Below, piece after piece: positions 24,398-33,509 of a stretch of DNA of 51,959 nucleotides. Within the stretch, counting starts at the first letter, position 1. Every line of letters begins with the position of its first letter. Source of the stretch: Pseudomonadota bacterium (GTDB lineage Bacteria; Pseudomonadota; Alphaproteobacteria; Rhizobiales; Beijerinckiaceae); the NCBI GenBank assembly GCA_023450615.1, contig JAEXGT010000046.1:1-51959 (forward strand), in the 5' to 3' direction. The notes below the pieces were generated by a model that ran no database searches, was not told where the DNA came from, and saw only the letters and a list, made by a program, of their open reading frames with translations. The position numbers were made by a program, and so were the translations under genes.

Positions 24398-24520
24398 GGC
24401 ATTTCCTCTTGAAGCAATTGGCTTTTGGATATTGACGCGTTCTCCCGCGCCTTTAAACCCGCCCAAGGTATCATCGCTCCTCGGGCAAGGGATAGTTTAG
24501 AAGTGAACGATCACGGGTCA

Positions 24521-25492
24521 ATGGGACGGACGGCGCGCCTTGCCTCGGATGAGGCCGGTCTGGCCGAGGCTGCGGCCATTCTGCGGCGCGGTGGTCTCGT
24601 GGCCTTCCCGACCGAGACGGTCTATGGCCTGGGCGCAGACGCCACCCAGGCAGAAGCGGTCGCTGGCATCTATGCCGCCAAGGAGCGCCCTAGCTTCAAT
24701 CCTCTTATCTCCCATCTGGAGAGTTTCGAAGCCGCGCAGATTCAGGGCCTCTTCGACGACACCGCCCGCAAGCTGGCGGAGGCCTTCTGGCCCGGCCCCC
24801 TCACCCTCGTGGTGCCGGTGGCTCCGAGCTGCACGGTTTCCGATCTCGCCCGTGCGGGCCTCGACAGCGTAGGCCTGCGGGTGCCCGCCCATCCCCTCGC
24901 CCATGCTCTCCTGAAGGCGGCCGGCCGCCCTGTGGCCGCGCCTTCAGCCAACCGTTCGGGCCGGGTGAGCCCGACCGATGCGGATCACGTGCTGGGCGAT
25001 CTCGACGGGCGCATCGACGCGGTAATCGATGGCGGCGCCTCCGATGTGGGCGTGGAATCCACTATCGTCGCATGCCTTGGTGGCGCTCCCCGCCTGCTGC
25101 GTCCCGGCGGCGTCCCGCGCGAGGCCATCGAGGCGCTCATCGGGCGCAGGCTTGAAAGCGGTTTAGAAGAGGGAAAGAGCCCGCTCGCGCCGGGCATGCT
25201 CGCTTCGCATTATGCGCCGCGCGCGCAGGTGCGCCTGAACGCAACCGATATGCAGCCCGGAGAAGCTGCCCTGCTTTTCGGTTCCGCCCCTCAGCCGGGG
25301 AGCGAGCAGGCGAAGGCTGCCCTGAACCTCAGCGAAAACGGCGACCTCAAGGAGGCCGCCGCTCATCTGTTCTCGTATCTCAGGCAGCTCGATGCCTCGG
25401 GCGCTCAGACCATCGCGGTCGCGGCCATTCCGGAGACAGGCTTGGGCGAGGCCATCAACGACCGCCTCCGCCGCGCTGCCGCGGAGCGGTGA
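24521..25492 (+). CDS. L-threonylcarbamoyladenylate synthase (Sua5/TsaC2 type)
   Basis: The ATG at 24521 gives 323 residues: a YrdC domain (about 1-200) plus the C-terminal Sua5 domain (about 230-320). RRGGLVAFPTETVYGLGADA, KERPSFNPLISH, FWPGPLTLV, RVPAHPLAHALL and PSANRSGRVSPTDADHV are diagnostic. The enzyme makes threonylcarbamoyl-AMP from Thr, bicarbonate and ATP for the universal t6A37 tRNA modification. A GTG at 24503 is a possible alternative start. It is divergent from the acyl-CoA dehydrogenase gene and convergent with wrbA. Confidence 0.93.
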   Translation: MGRTARLASDEAGLAEAAAILRRGGLVAFPTETVYGLGADATQAEAVAGIYAAKERPSFNPLISHLESFEAAQIQGLFDDTARKLAEAFWPGPLTLVVPVAPSCTVSDLARAGLDSVGLRVPAHPLAHALLKAAGRPVAAPSANRSGRVSPTDADHVLGDLDGRIDAVIDGGASDVGVESTIVACLGGAPRLLRPGGVPREAIEALIGRRLESGLEEGKSPLAPGMLASHYAPRAQVRLNATDMQPGEAALLFGSAPQPGSEQAKAALNLSENGDLKEAAAHLFSYLRQLDASGAQTIAVAAIPETGLGEAINDRLRRAAAER

Positions 25493-25503
25493 TCCGCTCC
25501 GCG
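25480..25503. terminator. Hairpin between convergent sua5-like and wrbA genes
   Basis: CGCGGAGCGG (25480-25489) and CCGCTCCGCG (25494-25503) form a perfect 10-bp stem whose TGAT loop contains the stop codon of the Sua5-like gene. There is no T-run. It could act on both strands as a transcript end. Confidence 0.45.
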
Positions 25504-25512
25504 TGAAGGCGC

Positions 25513-26115
25513 TTACTTCGCAGCGAGCTTCGCGGCGATTTCCGCCACGTGCTTGCCCTGGAAGCGGGCGCCGTCGAGATCGATCTCGGTGGGCTGGCGC
25601 GAACCGTCGCCGCCGGCGACGGTGGAGGCGCCATAAGGCGAGCCGCCACGGATCTGATCGACGCCCATCTGGCCCTGGAAGGAGTAAGGCAAGCCGACGA
25701 CCACCATGCCGTGATGCAGGAGCACCGGCAGCGTGGTGAGGATGGTGGCTTCCTGCCCGCCATGCTGAGTGGCGGTGGAGGTGAACACCGAGCCCACCTT
25801 GCCGATGAGCTTGCCCTGCGCCCAGAGCGCGCCGGTCTGGTCGAGGAAGTTCTTCATCTGGGCCGTCATGGTGCCGTAGCGGGTCGGAGTGCCGAAGATG
25901 ATGGCGTCGTATTCCGGCAGTTCCTCGACGGTGGCGATGGGAGCCTTCTGGTCGGTCTTGTAGTGGGCGGCCTGAGCGATCTCGGCGGGCACCAGTTCCG
26001 GCACGCGCTTCACCACCACTTCGGCGCCAGCTTCACGCGCGCCTTCGGCAGCGGCATAAGCCATCTGCTCGATATGACCCCAGGACGAATAATACAGTAC
26101 AAGAACCTTGGCCAT
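25513..26115 (-). CDS. wrbA: NAD(P)H:quinone oxidoreductase WrbA
   Basis: The 200-residue protein is a flavodoxin-like WrbA. VLVLYYSSWGHIEQMA binds the FMN phosphate, FGTPTRYGTMTAQMKNFLDQTG and FTSTATQHGGQEAT line the flavin, and GSPYGASTVAGGDGSR is the family-specific loop. WrbA reduces quinones by two electrons to limit oxidative stress. It is divergent from a LysR gene across about 156 bp. That LysR protein is a candidate regulator. Confidence 0.95.
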   Translation of the reverse strand: MAKVLVLYYSSWGHIEQMAYAAAEGAREAGAEVVVKRVPELVPAEIAQAAHYKTDQKAPIATVEELPEYDAIIFGTPTRYGTMTAQMKNFLDQTGALWAQGKLIGKVGSVFTSTATQHGGQEATILTTLPVLLHHGMVVVGLPYSFQGQMGVDQIRGGSPYGASTVAGGDGSRQPTEIDLDGARFQGKHVAEIAAKLAAK

Positions 26116-26271
26116 GTGATCTCCAATACATACGGCTGAGTGCAGACGGGTAAAGCCAGGCTGGCTTATGCACAGCCCCAGCGAAAACGCTCTGCAACTG
26201 GGTGATGCTCAGAGGATAACCTTTCCAGCATGCAAAACCAGTGCTAGATATGCAGGGTTTCCATTGCACCG

Positions 26272-27249
26272 ATGCAAGAGAGCATGGCTAAGCAACAACA
26301 GCTCGACTGGGATGATTTCAGGCTCGTCAAGATCATTGCCGAGGCTAACGGCCTTGCGGGTGCGGCTGAGCGGCTAGGCGTCAATCACTCCACGGTTTTC
26401 CGCAGGCTCGGCCAGATGGAGGAAAATCTCGGCGTCAAGCTCTTCGAGCGCCACCGCACCGGCTATGTGCTGACCCCTGCCGGCGAGGAGATGGCTGCCC
26501 TTGCCGAGCAAATGGAAGAAAATGTCACTTCCTTCACGCGCAAGCTCGCAGGCCAGGCCGTCGCGCCGGCCGGTGAGTTGCGGGTGACGACGAACGATAC
26601 GCTGCTCGTCCACATGCTGACGCATCTCTTCTCGCGCTTCGTGAAGACCAACCCGGAAATGCGGCTCGACGTGGTGCTTGCGAACCAGGCGCTCAACCTG
26701 TCGAAGCGCGATGCCGATGTTGCGATCCGCGCCACGGACGACCCACCGGAAACCCTCGTCGGACGCCGCGTCGCCACAATCGCCTGGGCCATCTACGGAC
26801 GGTTGGAGGAGTTCCCGGATCATCACCAGCCGTCGGATCTCAATTCGCCCGAGCTTTACAGCCGCCCCTGGGTCGCGCTCGGCGACAATCTCGCGGCTTT
26901 GAAGGCAGCCCGCTTCGTCCGCGACCGGGTAGCGCCTGAGAACATCGCCTACAAGGTCAACACGGTACTGGGTCTGGCAGAGGCTGTGGAAGCGGGAATC
27001 GGCATCGGCCCCCTGCCCTGCTTCATCGCGGATGCGAGCCCGAACCTCGTGCGCCTCTCGGACGTGAATCCGGAATTCTCGGCAGGCCTGTGGCTGCTCA
27101 CTCATCCCGACCTGCGCCAATCGGCGCGCGTGCGCGCCTTCATGGATTTCATGGCCGCCGAAATCGCCAAGCAGCGGCGTTGGATCGAGGGCAGCGGCAA
27201 GAGGCCCGCCGATCAGGCGACCGCCACCACGACGCGCCCCTTGATCTGA
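26272..27249 (+). CDS. LysR family transcriptional regulator
   Basis: The 325-residue product (321 from the ATG at 26284) has the LysR winged HTH in residues 8-70, with DFRLVKIIAEANGLAGAAERLGVNHSTVFRRLGQMEENLGVKLFERH. A periplasmic-binding-protein-like effector domain follows, ending near residue 300. The NHSTVFRRL recognition helix is typical of the branch usually found beside reductases. It is divergent from wrbA. Its 3' end overlaps the convergent acuI-like gene by 37 bp. The effector is unknown. Confidence 0.92.
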   Translation: MQESMAKQQQLDWDDFRLVKIIAEANGLAGAAERLGVNHSTVFRRLGQMEENLGVKLFERHRTGYVLTPAGEEMAALAEQMEENVTSFTRKLAGQAVAPAGELRVTTNDTLLVHMLTHLFSRFVKTNPEMRLDVVLANQALNLSKRDADVAIRATDDPPETLVGRRVATIAWAIYGRLEEFPDHHQPSDLNSPELYSRPWVALGDNLAALKAARFVRDRVAPENIAYKVNTVLGLAEAVEAGIGIGPLPCFIADASPNLVRLSDVNPEFSAGLWLLTHPDLRQSARVRAFMDFMAAEIAKQRRWIEGSGKRPADQATATTTRPLI

Positions 27250-28205
27250 CCCTCCACGATCTTGCGGCCTGCCTCCATCACCTCGTCGAGGGAAATGGTG
27301 GAGGTCATGGAGGCGAGCTTGTCATGGTCGAGCTCATGCGCCAGCCGGCTCCATGCCTCGACGCGCAGCGCCTTGGGCGCCATGACGGAATCGACGCCGA
27401 GCAGCGCCACATTACGCAGGATGAAGGGCGCGACGGTCGAAGGCAGGTCCATTCCCGCGGCAAGGCCGCAGGCCGCAATCGCGCCGCCGTATTTTGTCAT
27501 GGAGATCACGTTGGCGAGCGGGATCGAGCCGACCGTATCGACACCCGCGGCCCAACGTTCCTTCCCGAGCGGACGCACAGCCCCGGTGAGCTCGCTGCGA
27601 TCCAGAATCTCGGAAGCGCCCAGTCCCTTCAGGTAATCCGCCTCTTCAGGCCGTCCGGTGGCGGCGATCACATGCCAGCCCGCCTGCGCGAGCAACGCCA
27701 CGGCCACCGAGCCGACGCCGCCGACTGCACCGGTGACGATGGCAGGGCCGCGATCCGGGGTGAGCCCGTGCTTTTCAAGCGCCATCAGGCAGAGCATCGC
27801 CGTATAGCCCGCCGTGCCGATGGCCATGGCCTGATGCGGCGCAATGCCTGGAGGGAGCGGAACCAGCCAATCGCCCTTCACGCGGACCTTCTCGGCATAG
27901 GCGCCGAGATGCGTCTCGCCCAGGCCCCATCCATTCAGGATGACGGCATCACCCGGCTTGAACTCAGGGGTGGAGGATGTCTCCACCGTGCCGACAAGAT
28001 CGACGCCGGGGATCATCGGGAAGCGCCGCACCACCGGCGCCTTGCCGGTGAGCGCCAAACCATCCTTGTAGTTCAGCGTCGAGTGAGACACGCGGATCGT
28101 GACGTCGCCGTCCATGAGATCGGCCTCGTCGAAGTCGCGCAACCCGACGGACTGGCCTGCCTCGTTCTTGTCGATGACGAGCGCTTTGAACGTTCCCATG
28201 AGCAT
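27213..28205 (-). CDS. acuI: Acrylyl-CoA reductase / YhdH-type quinone oxidoreductase
   Basis: The ATG at 28205 follows GAGGAGG and gives 330 residues. This zinc-free medium-chain reductase shows SHSTLNYKDGLALTGK, RFPMIPGVDLVGTVE, the NADPH fold VTGAVGGVGSVAVALLA and a C-terminal FILRNVALLGVDSV. AcuI/YhdH enzymes reduce acrylyl-CoA to propionyl-CoA, relevant to DMSP and 3-hydroxypropionate breakdown and to acrylate detoxification. The substrate is assigned by family only. It lies 83 bp downstream of the MFS gene start region on the same strand. Confidence 0.88.
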   Translation of the reverse strand: MLMGTFKALVIDKNEAGQSVGLRDFDEADLMDGDVTIRVSHSTLNYKDGLALTGKAPVVRRFPMIPGVDLVGTVETSSTPEFKPGDAVILNGWGLGETHLGAYAEKVRVKGDWLVPLPPGIAPHQAMAIGTAGYTAMLCLMALEKHGLTPDRGPAIVTGAVGGVGSVAVALLAQAGWHVIAATGRPEEADYLKGLGASEILDRSELTGAVRPLGKERWAAGVDTVGSIPLANVISMTKYGGAIAACGLAAGMDLPSTVAPFILRNVALLGVDSVMAPKALRVEAWSRLAHELDHDKLASMTSTISLDEVMEAGRKIVEGQIKGRVVVAVA

Positions 28206-28288
28206 GAATCCTCCTCGCGCCAATTGTTGGCGCGGGCAAAGATCAGAGCAAGCGCGCGGGCCTCATCCCTTCGGACGAGATACGCGAT

Positions 28289-29539
28289 TTACTCCGCGGG
28301 CTGGAGCGCGGGGGCGCGCTCGACCGGACGCTCCTTGATCGGCAGGTTGATCAGGGCCGATACGATGCCGAGGGCGATCGAGAGCCACCACACCAGCGTG
28401 TAGTTGCCGTAGATTTCATACAACTCGCCGCCGAGCCAGACGCCAAGGAAGCCGCCGACCTGATGGGAGAAGAAGGCGAAGCCATAGAGCATGGCCATGT
28501 AGCGCGTGCCGAACATCAGCATGACAAGCGATGATGTGGGCGGCACGGTGGAAAGCCACAGAAGACCGATGGAAATGCCGAAGATGATGGACGTCATCGG
28601 CGATGCCGGCAGCAGGATGAAGGCAGCAATCGCGATAGAGCGCCCGAAATAGATCCAGGCGAGCAGCCAACGCTTCGACATGCGCGTGGACAGCCAGCCG
28701 GAGCCGAGGGAGCCGAAGGCGTTGGCGAGGCCGATCACCGCCAGCGTCCAGCCGCCCACGGCGGCGGAGAGGCCCGCATCCTTCAGATAGGCGGGAAGAT
28801 GCGCGGTGATGAAGGCGAGCTGGAAGCCGCAGGTGAAGAAGCCCAAAACCAGCAGCACGTAGGAACGATGCCGGAAGGCTTCCGTGAGCGCCTGCTTGAT
28901 GGATTGGTTCGGCATATTGGCCGCGCTCGCTTGCGTCGCGGAGCCCGGACGGGTCGCGAGCGCCAGCGCGAGAGGCATGACGATCAGGAGGGAGCCGGAG
29001 AAGATGACAAGCGCCTGCTGCCAGCCGAACGAGTCGATGAGCACGTTGCCGATGGGCGGAAACAGGAACTGGCCGAAAGAACCCGCCGCCGTGCCCGCGC
29101 CGAAGGCCATCGGACGCCACTTCTCCGGCAGGAGCTTGCTGAACGCGCCGAGCACCAGATTGAACGAGCAGCCGGAGAGGCCAAAACCGATCAGAACGCC
29201 CGCGCCGAGGTGAAGAGCACCGGGCGTCGAGGCATTGGCCATCACGATGAGGCCGAGCGCATAGAGCAAGGCACCGCCGCAGAGCACCCGAAAGGCCCCG
29301 AACCGATCCGCCACCGCGCCCGCGAAGGGCTGGCCGACACCCCAGAGAAGATTCTGGAACGCAATGGCCAAGCTGAACGTGTCACGCCCCCAGCCGAATT
29401 CCGTCGTCATAGGGATCTGGAACAATCCCACTGACGCGCGAGGCCCGAAGGAGATCAGCGCGATCAGGCAGCCTGCCAGGACGATGATCTCGGGAGACAC
29501 GCGGGATGGAGCGGCGGGCGCGGACTTAGGTGCGGACAT
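28289..29539 (-). CDS. MFS transporter (monocarboxylate/OFA-like)
   Basis: The 416-residue protein has 12 predicted spans. TTEFGWGRDTFSLAIAFQNLLWGVGQPFAGAVADRFG carries the TM1-TM3 signatures, with the GAVADRFGAFRV loop. WFHR-like elements are absent. EAFRHRSYVLLVLGFFTCGFQLAFITAHLPAYL begins the second half. This pattern is typical of the monocarboxylate/oxalate-formate-like branch. It is upstream of the acuI-like gene in the same orientation and may export or import a small organic acid. The substrate is unknown. Confidence 0.87.
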   Translation of the reverse strand: MSAPKSAPAAPSRVSPEIIVLAGCLIALISFGPRASVGLFQIPMTTEFGWGRDTFSLAIAFQNLLWGVGQPFAGAVADRFGAFRVLCGGALLYALGLIVMANASTPGALHLGAGVLIGFGLSGCSFNLVLGAFSKLLPEKWRPMAFGAGTAAGSFGQFLFPPIGNVLIDSFGWQQALVIFSGSLLIVMPLALALATRPGSATQASAANMPNQSIKQALTEAFRHRSYVLLVLGFFTCGFQLAFITAHLPAYLKDAGLSAAVGGWTLAVIGLANAFGSLGSGWLSTRMSKRWLLAWIYFGRSIAIAAFILLPASPMTSIIFGISIGLLWLSTVPPTSSLVMLMFGTRYMAMLYGFAFFSHQVGGFLGVWLGGELYEIYGNYTLVWWLSIALGIVSALINLPIKERPVERAPALQPAE

Positions 29540-29710
29540 GGGGCACGGCCCTCAAACGGCAAATCGGAGGGCGGATCCTATCCGAAGTCTCAAGCCTTCA
29601 ATATCGAAACTTTATGGGGAAAGGGATGAAGGAATGTGATGAATGATCGCTGATCACCCTCCCCATGGATGCCGGCCATCCTGGATGGCCAGCACCTTTT
29701 CCGGAGACCG

Positions 29711-31153
29711 TCAGATCACGACGAAGTCGGTGTGGAAGATGGTTTTGTTCTTGCCGATATTGGCGAACACCACCTGTCCGCCCTTGGAGCTTCCGTTGGA
29801 ATCGTACCAGAGATCGCCGGTCTTCTTGTCGTAGCCGACGAAGTCGTTCTTGTCCTTGGCCTTGGAGCCGGCCGCGAAGTAATCCTTCTTGAGCGCGCCG
29901 GTTTTCTTCAGCGCCTTGAAGATCGAATTCTCCAGGCGGACCGTGTCGTCCTTATATTTCCAGTCCTTGATCGTGTCTTTGTTGGACTTGGCATTGGGTG
30001 TCGAGTTGAACACGAAGCTGTCCTTGCCCGCTCCGCCGTAGAGTATGTCGTTGCCTCCGCCGCCCTCGATGGTATCGTTGCCGCCATTGCCCTTGATCGT
30101 GTTCTTGGCAGAGTTGCCGATGAGCTTGTCGGCCCCATAACCGCCGAGAGCATTCTCGATTACGACATTGTTGGCGATCGTCACGCCGCCCGCGATTCCT
30201 TTCTGCTGCGAGAGGAAGCCGCCCGCGTTCTTATCGCTAGGGTTGAGGGTTGCCGCACGCAGGTCGATGGTTACCGATATTGTGGACTTCTGACCGCTGA
30301 TGGTGTCGGTTCCGGCGACATCCCAGATGCAGAACCAGCCGGTGCCGCGCACATTCCCGGTCGGCAGCTCGTAGGTATTGTTGCCGGTTCCGGTCGTCAT
30401 GTTGGCGCCGTACATGACCTGCAGAGCTGCAATGTCGAGCGCGCCGAGGCCATATTGCGTGCCATAGGTGTTGTCGCCGCGCGCACTGGTGTGACCTGGA
30501 TTGTACGACATCACCGTATAGACGCTCTGGTTATGGCCCAGTGTGCCGATGCTGCCGTCCGACGCGCCCGGGAATGTGGTCGCGTCCGGGCGCATTCCCC
30601 CATCGTGCGGATGCGCTAGACCCAAGGCATGGCCGAGTTCGTGGATGATGGTGTTCAGGCCGTCGCCGCCAGCTTCCATCTCCGTCCACGATGCCGTCGC
30701 ATAGGGATCGAAATAGCCCCAGCGCTGATGGCCCGATTCCTGGAAATTGTCAGGGGATTCATGAGCTCCCAGCGCTCCGCCGGACAGCTTGGTTTTCCAC
30801 CAGACCATGTTGGCGTCGGCGTAGCCGTCCGCGTAGGCGAACTCGATATTGGCGACGGTCTCATAAAGGCCTGCCGCGTAGACCATGGCGTTGATTTCGT
30901 CGCTATACCACGTATAGCGCCACTTCCAGTCCTTGATGCTACTGAAGTCGGTGTTGATGTTGCCGAAGGGCGTTTCGTCGCCGTGGGGCGTGACAGGAGC
31001 GATCTCATCCTCCCACTCCCACATGGTGAGGGAGGTGCCGAACTTTACCTTGATGGGCCCCGTCGCGTTGTTCCAGATCTGCCCGCCCCAGATCAGGGAA
31101 TCGATCAGCGCATTACCGTATCCAGAACCCGGGATTGTCTTAAAGCCAGCCAT
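29711..31153 (-). CDS. Serralysin-like M10 metalloprotease with RTX repeats, type I secreted
   Basis: The ATG at 31153 (TTG at 31165 is the alternative) gives 480 residues. The zinc site HELGHALGLAHP lies near residue 171, with the Met-turn Met in YTVMSYN about 40 residues later. The M10 C-terminal beta-roll has at least three RTX nonapeptides (GNGGNDTIE, GGGGNDILY, GGAGKDSFV) near residues 360-390, binding Ca2+. There is no signal peptide. The end, HTDFVVI, fits the acidic-hydrophobic C-terminal signal of type I secretion substrates. No ABC/MFP secretion genes or inhibitor gene are nearby. The roll is short for a serralysin. Confidence 0.92.
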   Translation of the reverse strand: MAGFKTIPGSGYGNALIDSLIWGGQIWNNATGPIKVKFGTSLTMWEWEDEIAPVTPHGDETPFGNINTDFSSIKDWKWRYTWYSDEINAMVYAAGLYETVANIEFAYADGYADANMVWWKTKLSGGALGAHESPDNFQESGHQRWGYFDPYATASWTEMEAGGDGLNTIIHELGHALGLAHPHDGGMRPDATTFPGASDGSIGTLGHNQSVYTVMSYNPGHTSARGDNTYGTQYGLGALDIAALQVMYGANMTTGTGNNTYELPTGNVRGTGWFCIWDVAGTDTISGQKSTISVTIDLRAATLNPSDKNAGGFLSQQKGIAGGVTIANNVVIENALGGYGADKLIGNSAKNTIKGNGGNDTIEGGGGNDILYGGAGKDSFVFNSTPNAKSNKDTIKDWKYKDDTVRLENSIFKALKKTGALKKDYFAAGSKAKDKNDFVGYDKKTGDLWYDSNGSSKGGQVVFANIGKNKTIFHTDFVVI

Positions 31154-31240
31154 TACAGCCCCCAAATCACTTATGACCGAGAGCTACATGCAATATAACT
31201 TCATTTCAATCCGTGCCGGGGCGCACGTTTGGCGCAGGCG

Positions 31241-32473
31241 TCAGGTTTGTCCCGGCTTGAGCTTGTAGAAGATGTGGCGGCCGATCACGTCCATCTTCTT
31301 CAGGCGGCGGGCCCAGTAGGGACGCACGTAATTGGCGTGGTAATGCGTCGCTCCACCCACATCGGCGAGATAGGTCCTGCCTTCGAGCACGGCGCTCGCC
31401 ACCCGCTTGGCCCGCTCCCAGGACACCGTATCGGTCGTGCGAAGCGCCTTACCCTCGCAGGCGAAGGTGAACTGGCAGGCGAGATGGCGATGGCGGTTCT
31501 GGTAGACCACGCCGCAGATCGATGATGGGTAAAGGCCGCTCTTCACGCGGTTGAGCACCACCTGCGCCACAGCCGCCTGCCCTTCCTCGGGCTCGCTGCG
31601 CGCCTCGAAATAGACAGCCTCCGCGAGGCAACGCTGCTCCTTGCTCAGATTGTCGGGATCGATCAGATCCGCGTAGCGCGGCTGCAAGGCTTCATCCGTC
31701 TTAGGCACGGAGCTGATGCCGAAGCCGCCCTTATCGAGGCGTGGCGAGACGGGCGCGGCGGCGATCTCGATAGGGATCGCCTCCATCGGAGCCGGTGTCG
31801 TGGACGAGAGGGTGATGGCGCGCTTCACCATCGGCGTGGTGAGGCTCGCCGCCGCACCTGTCGAACCAGCTGCCGCTGCGACAGGGGACTGCACGGAAAC
31901 CGTCTGGCGCGTGGTGGTGAATTCCGGCGCTTCCCAGGGCTCGAAGCCCTGCTCCGTCTCGGGGGCTTCGAGCTGCCCCTCCATGAGGATTGTAGGAGGC
32001 AGAAGGCGCTCGTCTTGCCCGAAGAGAAGGCGGGAGCCGCCGACCTGCGCGAGATCGGGCCGCAGCTGGCTTGCCCGCAGCGACAGCGTGATATGCGGAG
32101 CGACGAGAGGATCGCCCTTCCCCGTCCGGACGACGACAGGATCGGTACCGGCGCCTGCCTTGCGGTCGGCCTTGGGAAGCGTTCCGCCCAACATATGATC
32201 GGGCAGGTCATAGCGCGGCACGAACCTCAGGACGTCGCGCTCGAGGTCCAGCCGCCCGCCTGCGATGGACGTGGTGATGGGCGGCACAAGGGCCGTTTGA
32301 CTCAGCCGCGCGAGGGAGCCCCGCGGCGCGAAGCTCACACCCGATTGAGGATCGTTGCTGGCGGCGGCGGTGAACGAGATCAGGAGACCGGTCGCCAACG
32401 CCCAGGGCGCGGTGGTGGCGCAAATCCATTTCACCCGAGAGCGACGATTCCGAAGACGCACGCGAACACCCAC
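31241..32473 (-). CDS. Cell wall hydrolase, SleB/CwlJ family
   Basis: The 410-residue product has a basic N-terminus and hydrophobic segment (about residues 16-38) acting as signal or anchor. A long low-complexity region rich in Ala, Thr and Pro follows. The C-terminal SleB/Hydrolase_2 domain spans roughly residues 275-405: EQRCLAEAVYFEARSEPEEGQAAVAQVVLNRV carries the catalytic Glu, then CGVVYQN, CQFTFACEG and GATHYHANYVRPYWARRL. In Alphaproteobacteria such proteins act as periplasmic peptidoglycan hydrolases rather than in spore germination. It is a single gene between the protease and an MmyB-type regulator, all on the minus strand. Confidence 0.9.
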   Translation of the reverse strand: MGVRVRLRNRRSRVKWICATTAPWALATGLLISFTAAASNDPQSGVSFAPRGSLARLSQTALVPPITTSIAGGRLDLERDVLRFVPRYDLPDHMLGGTLPKADRKAGAGTDPVVVRTGKGDPLVAPHITLSLRASQLRPDLAQVGGSRLLFGQDERLLPPTILMEGQLEAPETEQGFEPWEAPEFTTTRQTVSVQSPVAAAAGSTGAAASLTTPMVKRAITLSSTTPAPMEAIPIEIAAAPVSPRLDKGGFGISSVPKTDEALQPRYADLIDPDNLSKEQRCLAEAVYFEARSEPEEGQAAVAQVVLNRVKSGLYPSSICGVVYQNRHRHLACQFTFACEGKALRTTDTVSWERAKRVASAVLEGRTYLADVGGATHYHANYVRPYWARRLKKMDVIGRHIFYKLKPGQT

Positions 32474-32559
32474 TCAAACTGAAGGGAAGCATCGAACAGG
32501 ACGCTTCCGTTGCTCATAGTTATCGCGGGTTAAGGTTGATGGGTGGTTAAGACTGAGCG

Positions 32560-33396
32560 CTAAGAGGTCCCTGCCGGGCGCTTCGCGGCCATGCGCCGCA
32601 AGGCATCCGCCGTTTGCGCATCGGCGGGGAAGAACGCCTCGATGGCGAGTTCCGAGAGGGTCACGTCCACAGGCGTGCCGAACACCGTCGTGGTGCTGAA
32701 GAAGGTGAGTGCGCCCTCCTCCGTCATCAACTGCAGCGGCACGATAATGCTCGCATGGTCCGCCTTTGAGACAGGCGCGCGCTTGGCGACGTCGGGGATC
32801 GGATAGGCGCGCAACTCCTCGATGAGCGCCGAGAGCACTGCATCGCCCGTCACATTCACCTGATGATGCAGGCGTGCGATGAGATGATCGCGCCATTCGG
32901 AAAAGTTCACGATGCGTCGTGCAAGGCCCGCAGGATGAACGCTCAACCGCAATACGTTCACGGGCGGCTTCAGCAATGCAGGGTCGACGCCCTGAACAAG
33001 CGACAAAAGCGCATCATTGGCGGTGATCAGCGACCAATGCCGGTCAACGGCGAGCGCGGGATAAGGATCGTGCCCTTTCAGCACAAGATCGATGGCCTCG
33101 CGCATGCTCTGCAAAGCCGGATCGTTCAGGGAGCGTTCGGAATAGACCGGCGCGAAACCGGCAGCCGCGAGCATCACATTGCGCTCGCGCAAGGGCATGT
33201 CGAGTTTCTCGGAAAGCAACTGCACCATCTCGCGGCTCGGCTGCGAGCGGCCCGTCTCCAGAAAGCTCAAATGCCGTGTCGATATCTCGGCCTCAAGTGC
33301 CAGATCCATCTGGCTCATGCGCCGCCGCTGACGCCATTCACGCAGGAAATCGCCGAAATGCTGGACAGGATTGCTCGTTTTCATGGGCAGGACCAT
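32560..33396 (-). CDS. XRE-type HTH regulator with MmyB-like ligand domain
   Basis: The 278-residue protein (274 from ATG 33384) has an N-terminal HTH (residues 15-70) with FLREWRQRRRMSQMDLALEAEISTRHLSFLETGRSQPS. The MmyB-like PAS-fold domain (about 110-275) follows, with PYPALAVDRHWSLITANDALL and EEGALTFFSTTTVFGTPVDVTLSELAIEAFFPAD. MmyB proteins bind fatty acid-like ligands in solved members and usually control one adjacent gene. Here that is the divergent membrane protein gene at 33510, with a palindromic operator between them. Confidence 0.92.
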   Translation of the reverse strand: MVLPMKTSNPVQHFGDFLREWRQRRRMSQMDLALEAEISTRHLSFLETGRSQPSREMVQLLSEKLDMPLRERNVMLAAAGFAPVYSERSLNDPALQSMREAIDLVLKGHDPYPALAVDRHWSLITANDALLSLVQGVDPALLKPPVNVLRLSVHPAGLARRIVNFSEWRDHLIARLHHQVNVTGDAVLSALIEELRAYPIPDVAKRAPVSKADHASIIVPLQLMTEEGALTFFSTTTVFGTPVDVTLSELAIEAFFPADAQTADALRRMAAKRPAGTS

Positions 33397-33419
33397 AACG
33401 TGGTATCGTCCTCAACTCC

Positions 33420-33436
33420 ATTACCTAAGACGTAAT
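33420..33436. promoter_or_regulatory. Operator-like palindrome ATTAC-N7-GTAAT for the MmyB-type regulator
   Basis: ATTAC (33420-33424) and GTAAT (33432-33436) flank a 7-base spacer. The site lies midway between the divergent MmyB-type gene and the small membrane protein gene at 33510. The form resembles the ATTAC/GTAAT half-sites often seen beside MmyB genes. The assignment rests on position and symmetry. Confidence 0.55.
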
Positions 33437-33509
33437 CGACTGCATTCTGCGTCTGCACGATCCTTCAAGCCGGTTGAGACAACCGGACTTCCCTTGAAAG
33501 GAGCCTGCC

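Noticed and set aside
23027..24412. A 461-codon open frame opposite the acyl-CoA dehydrogenase
   Set aside because: Antisense shadow; the opposite strand carries a complete, motif-rich acyl-CoA dehydrogenase.
29674..29690. GGCCATCC/GGATGGCC inverted repeat downstream of the protease gene as terminator
   Set aside because: Short stem with a one-base centre and no T-run in the relevant direction; too weak to call.
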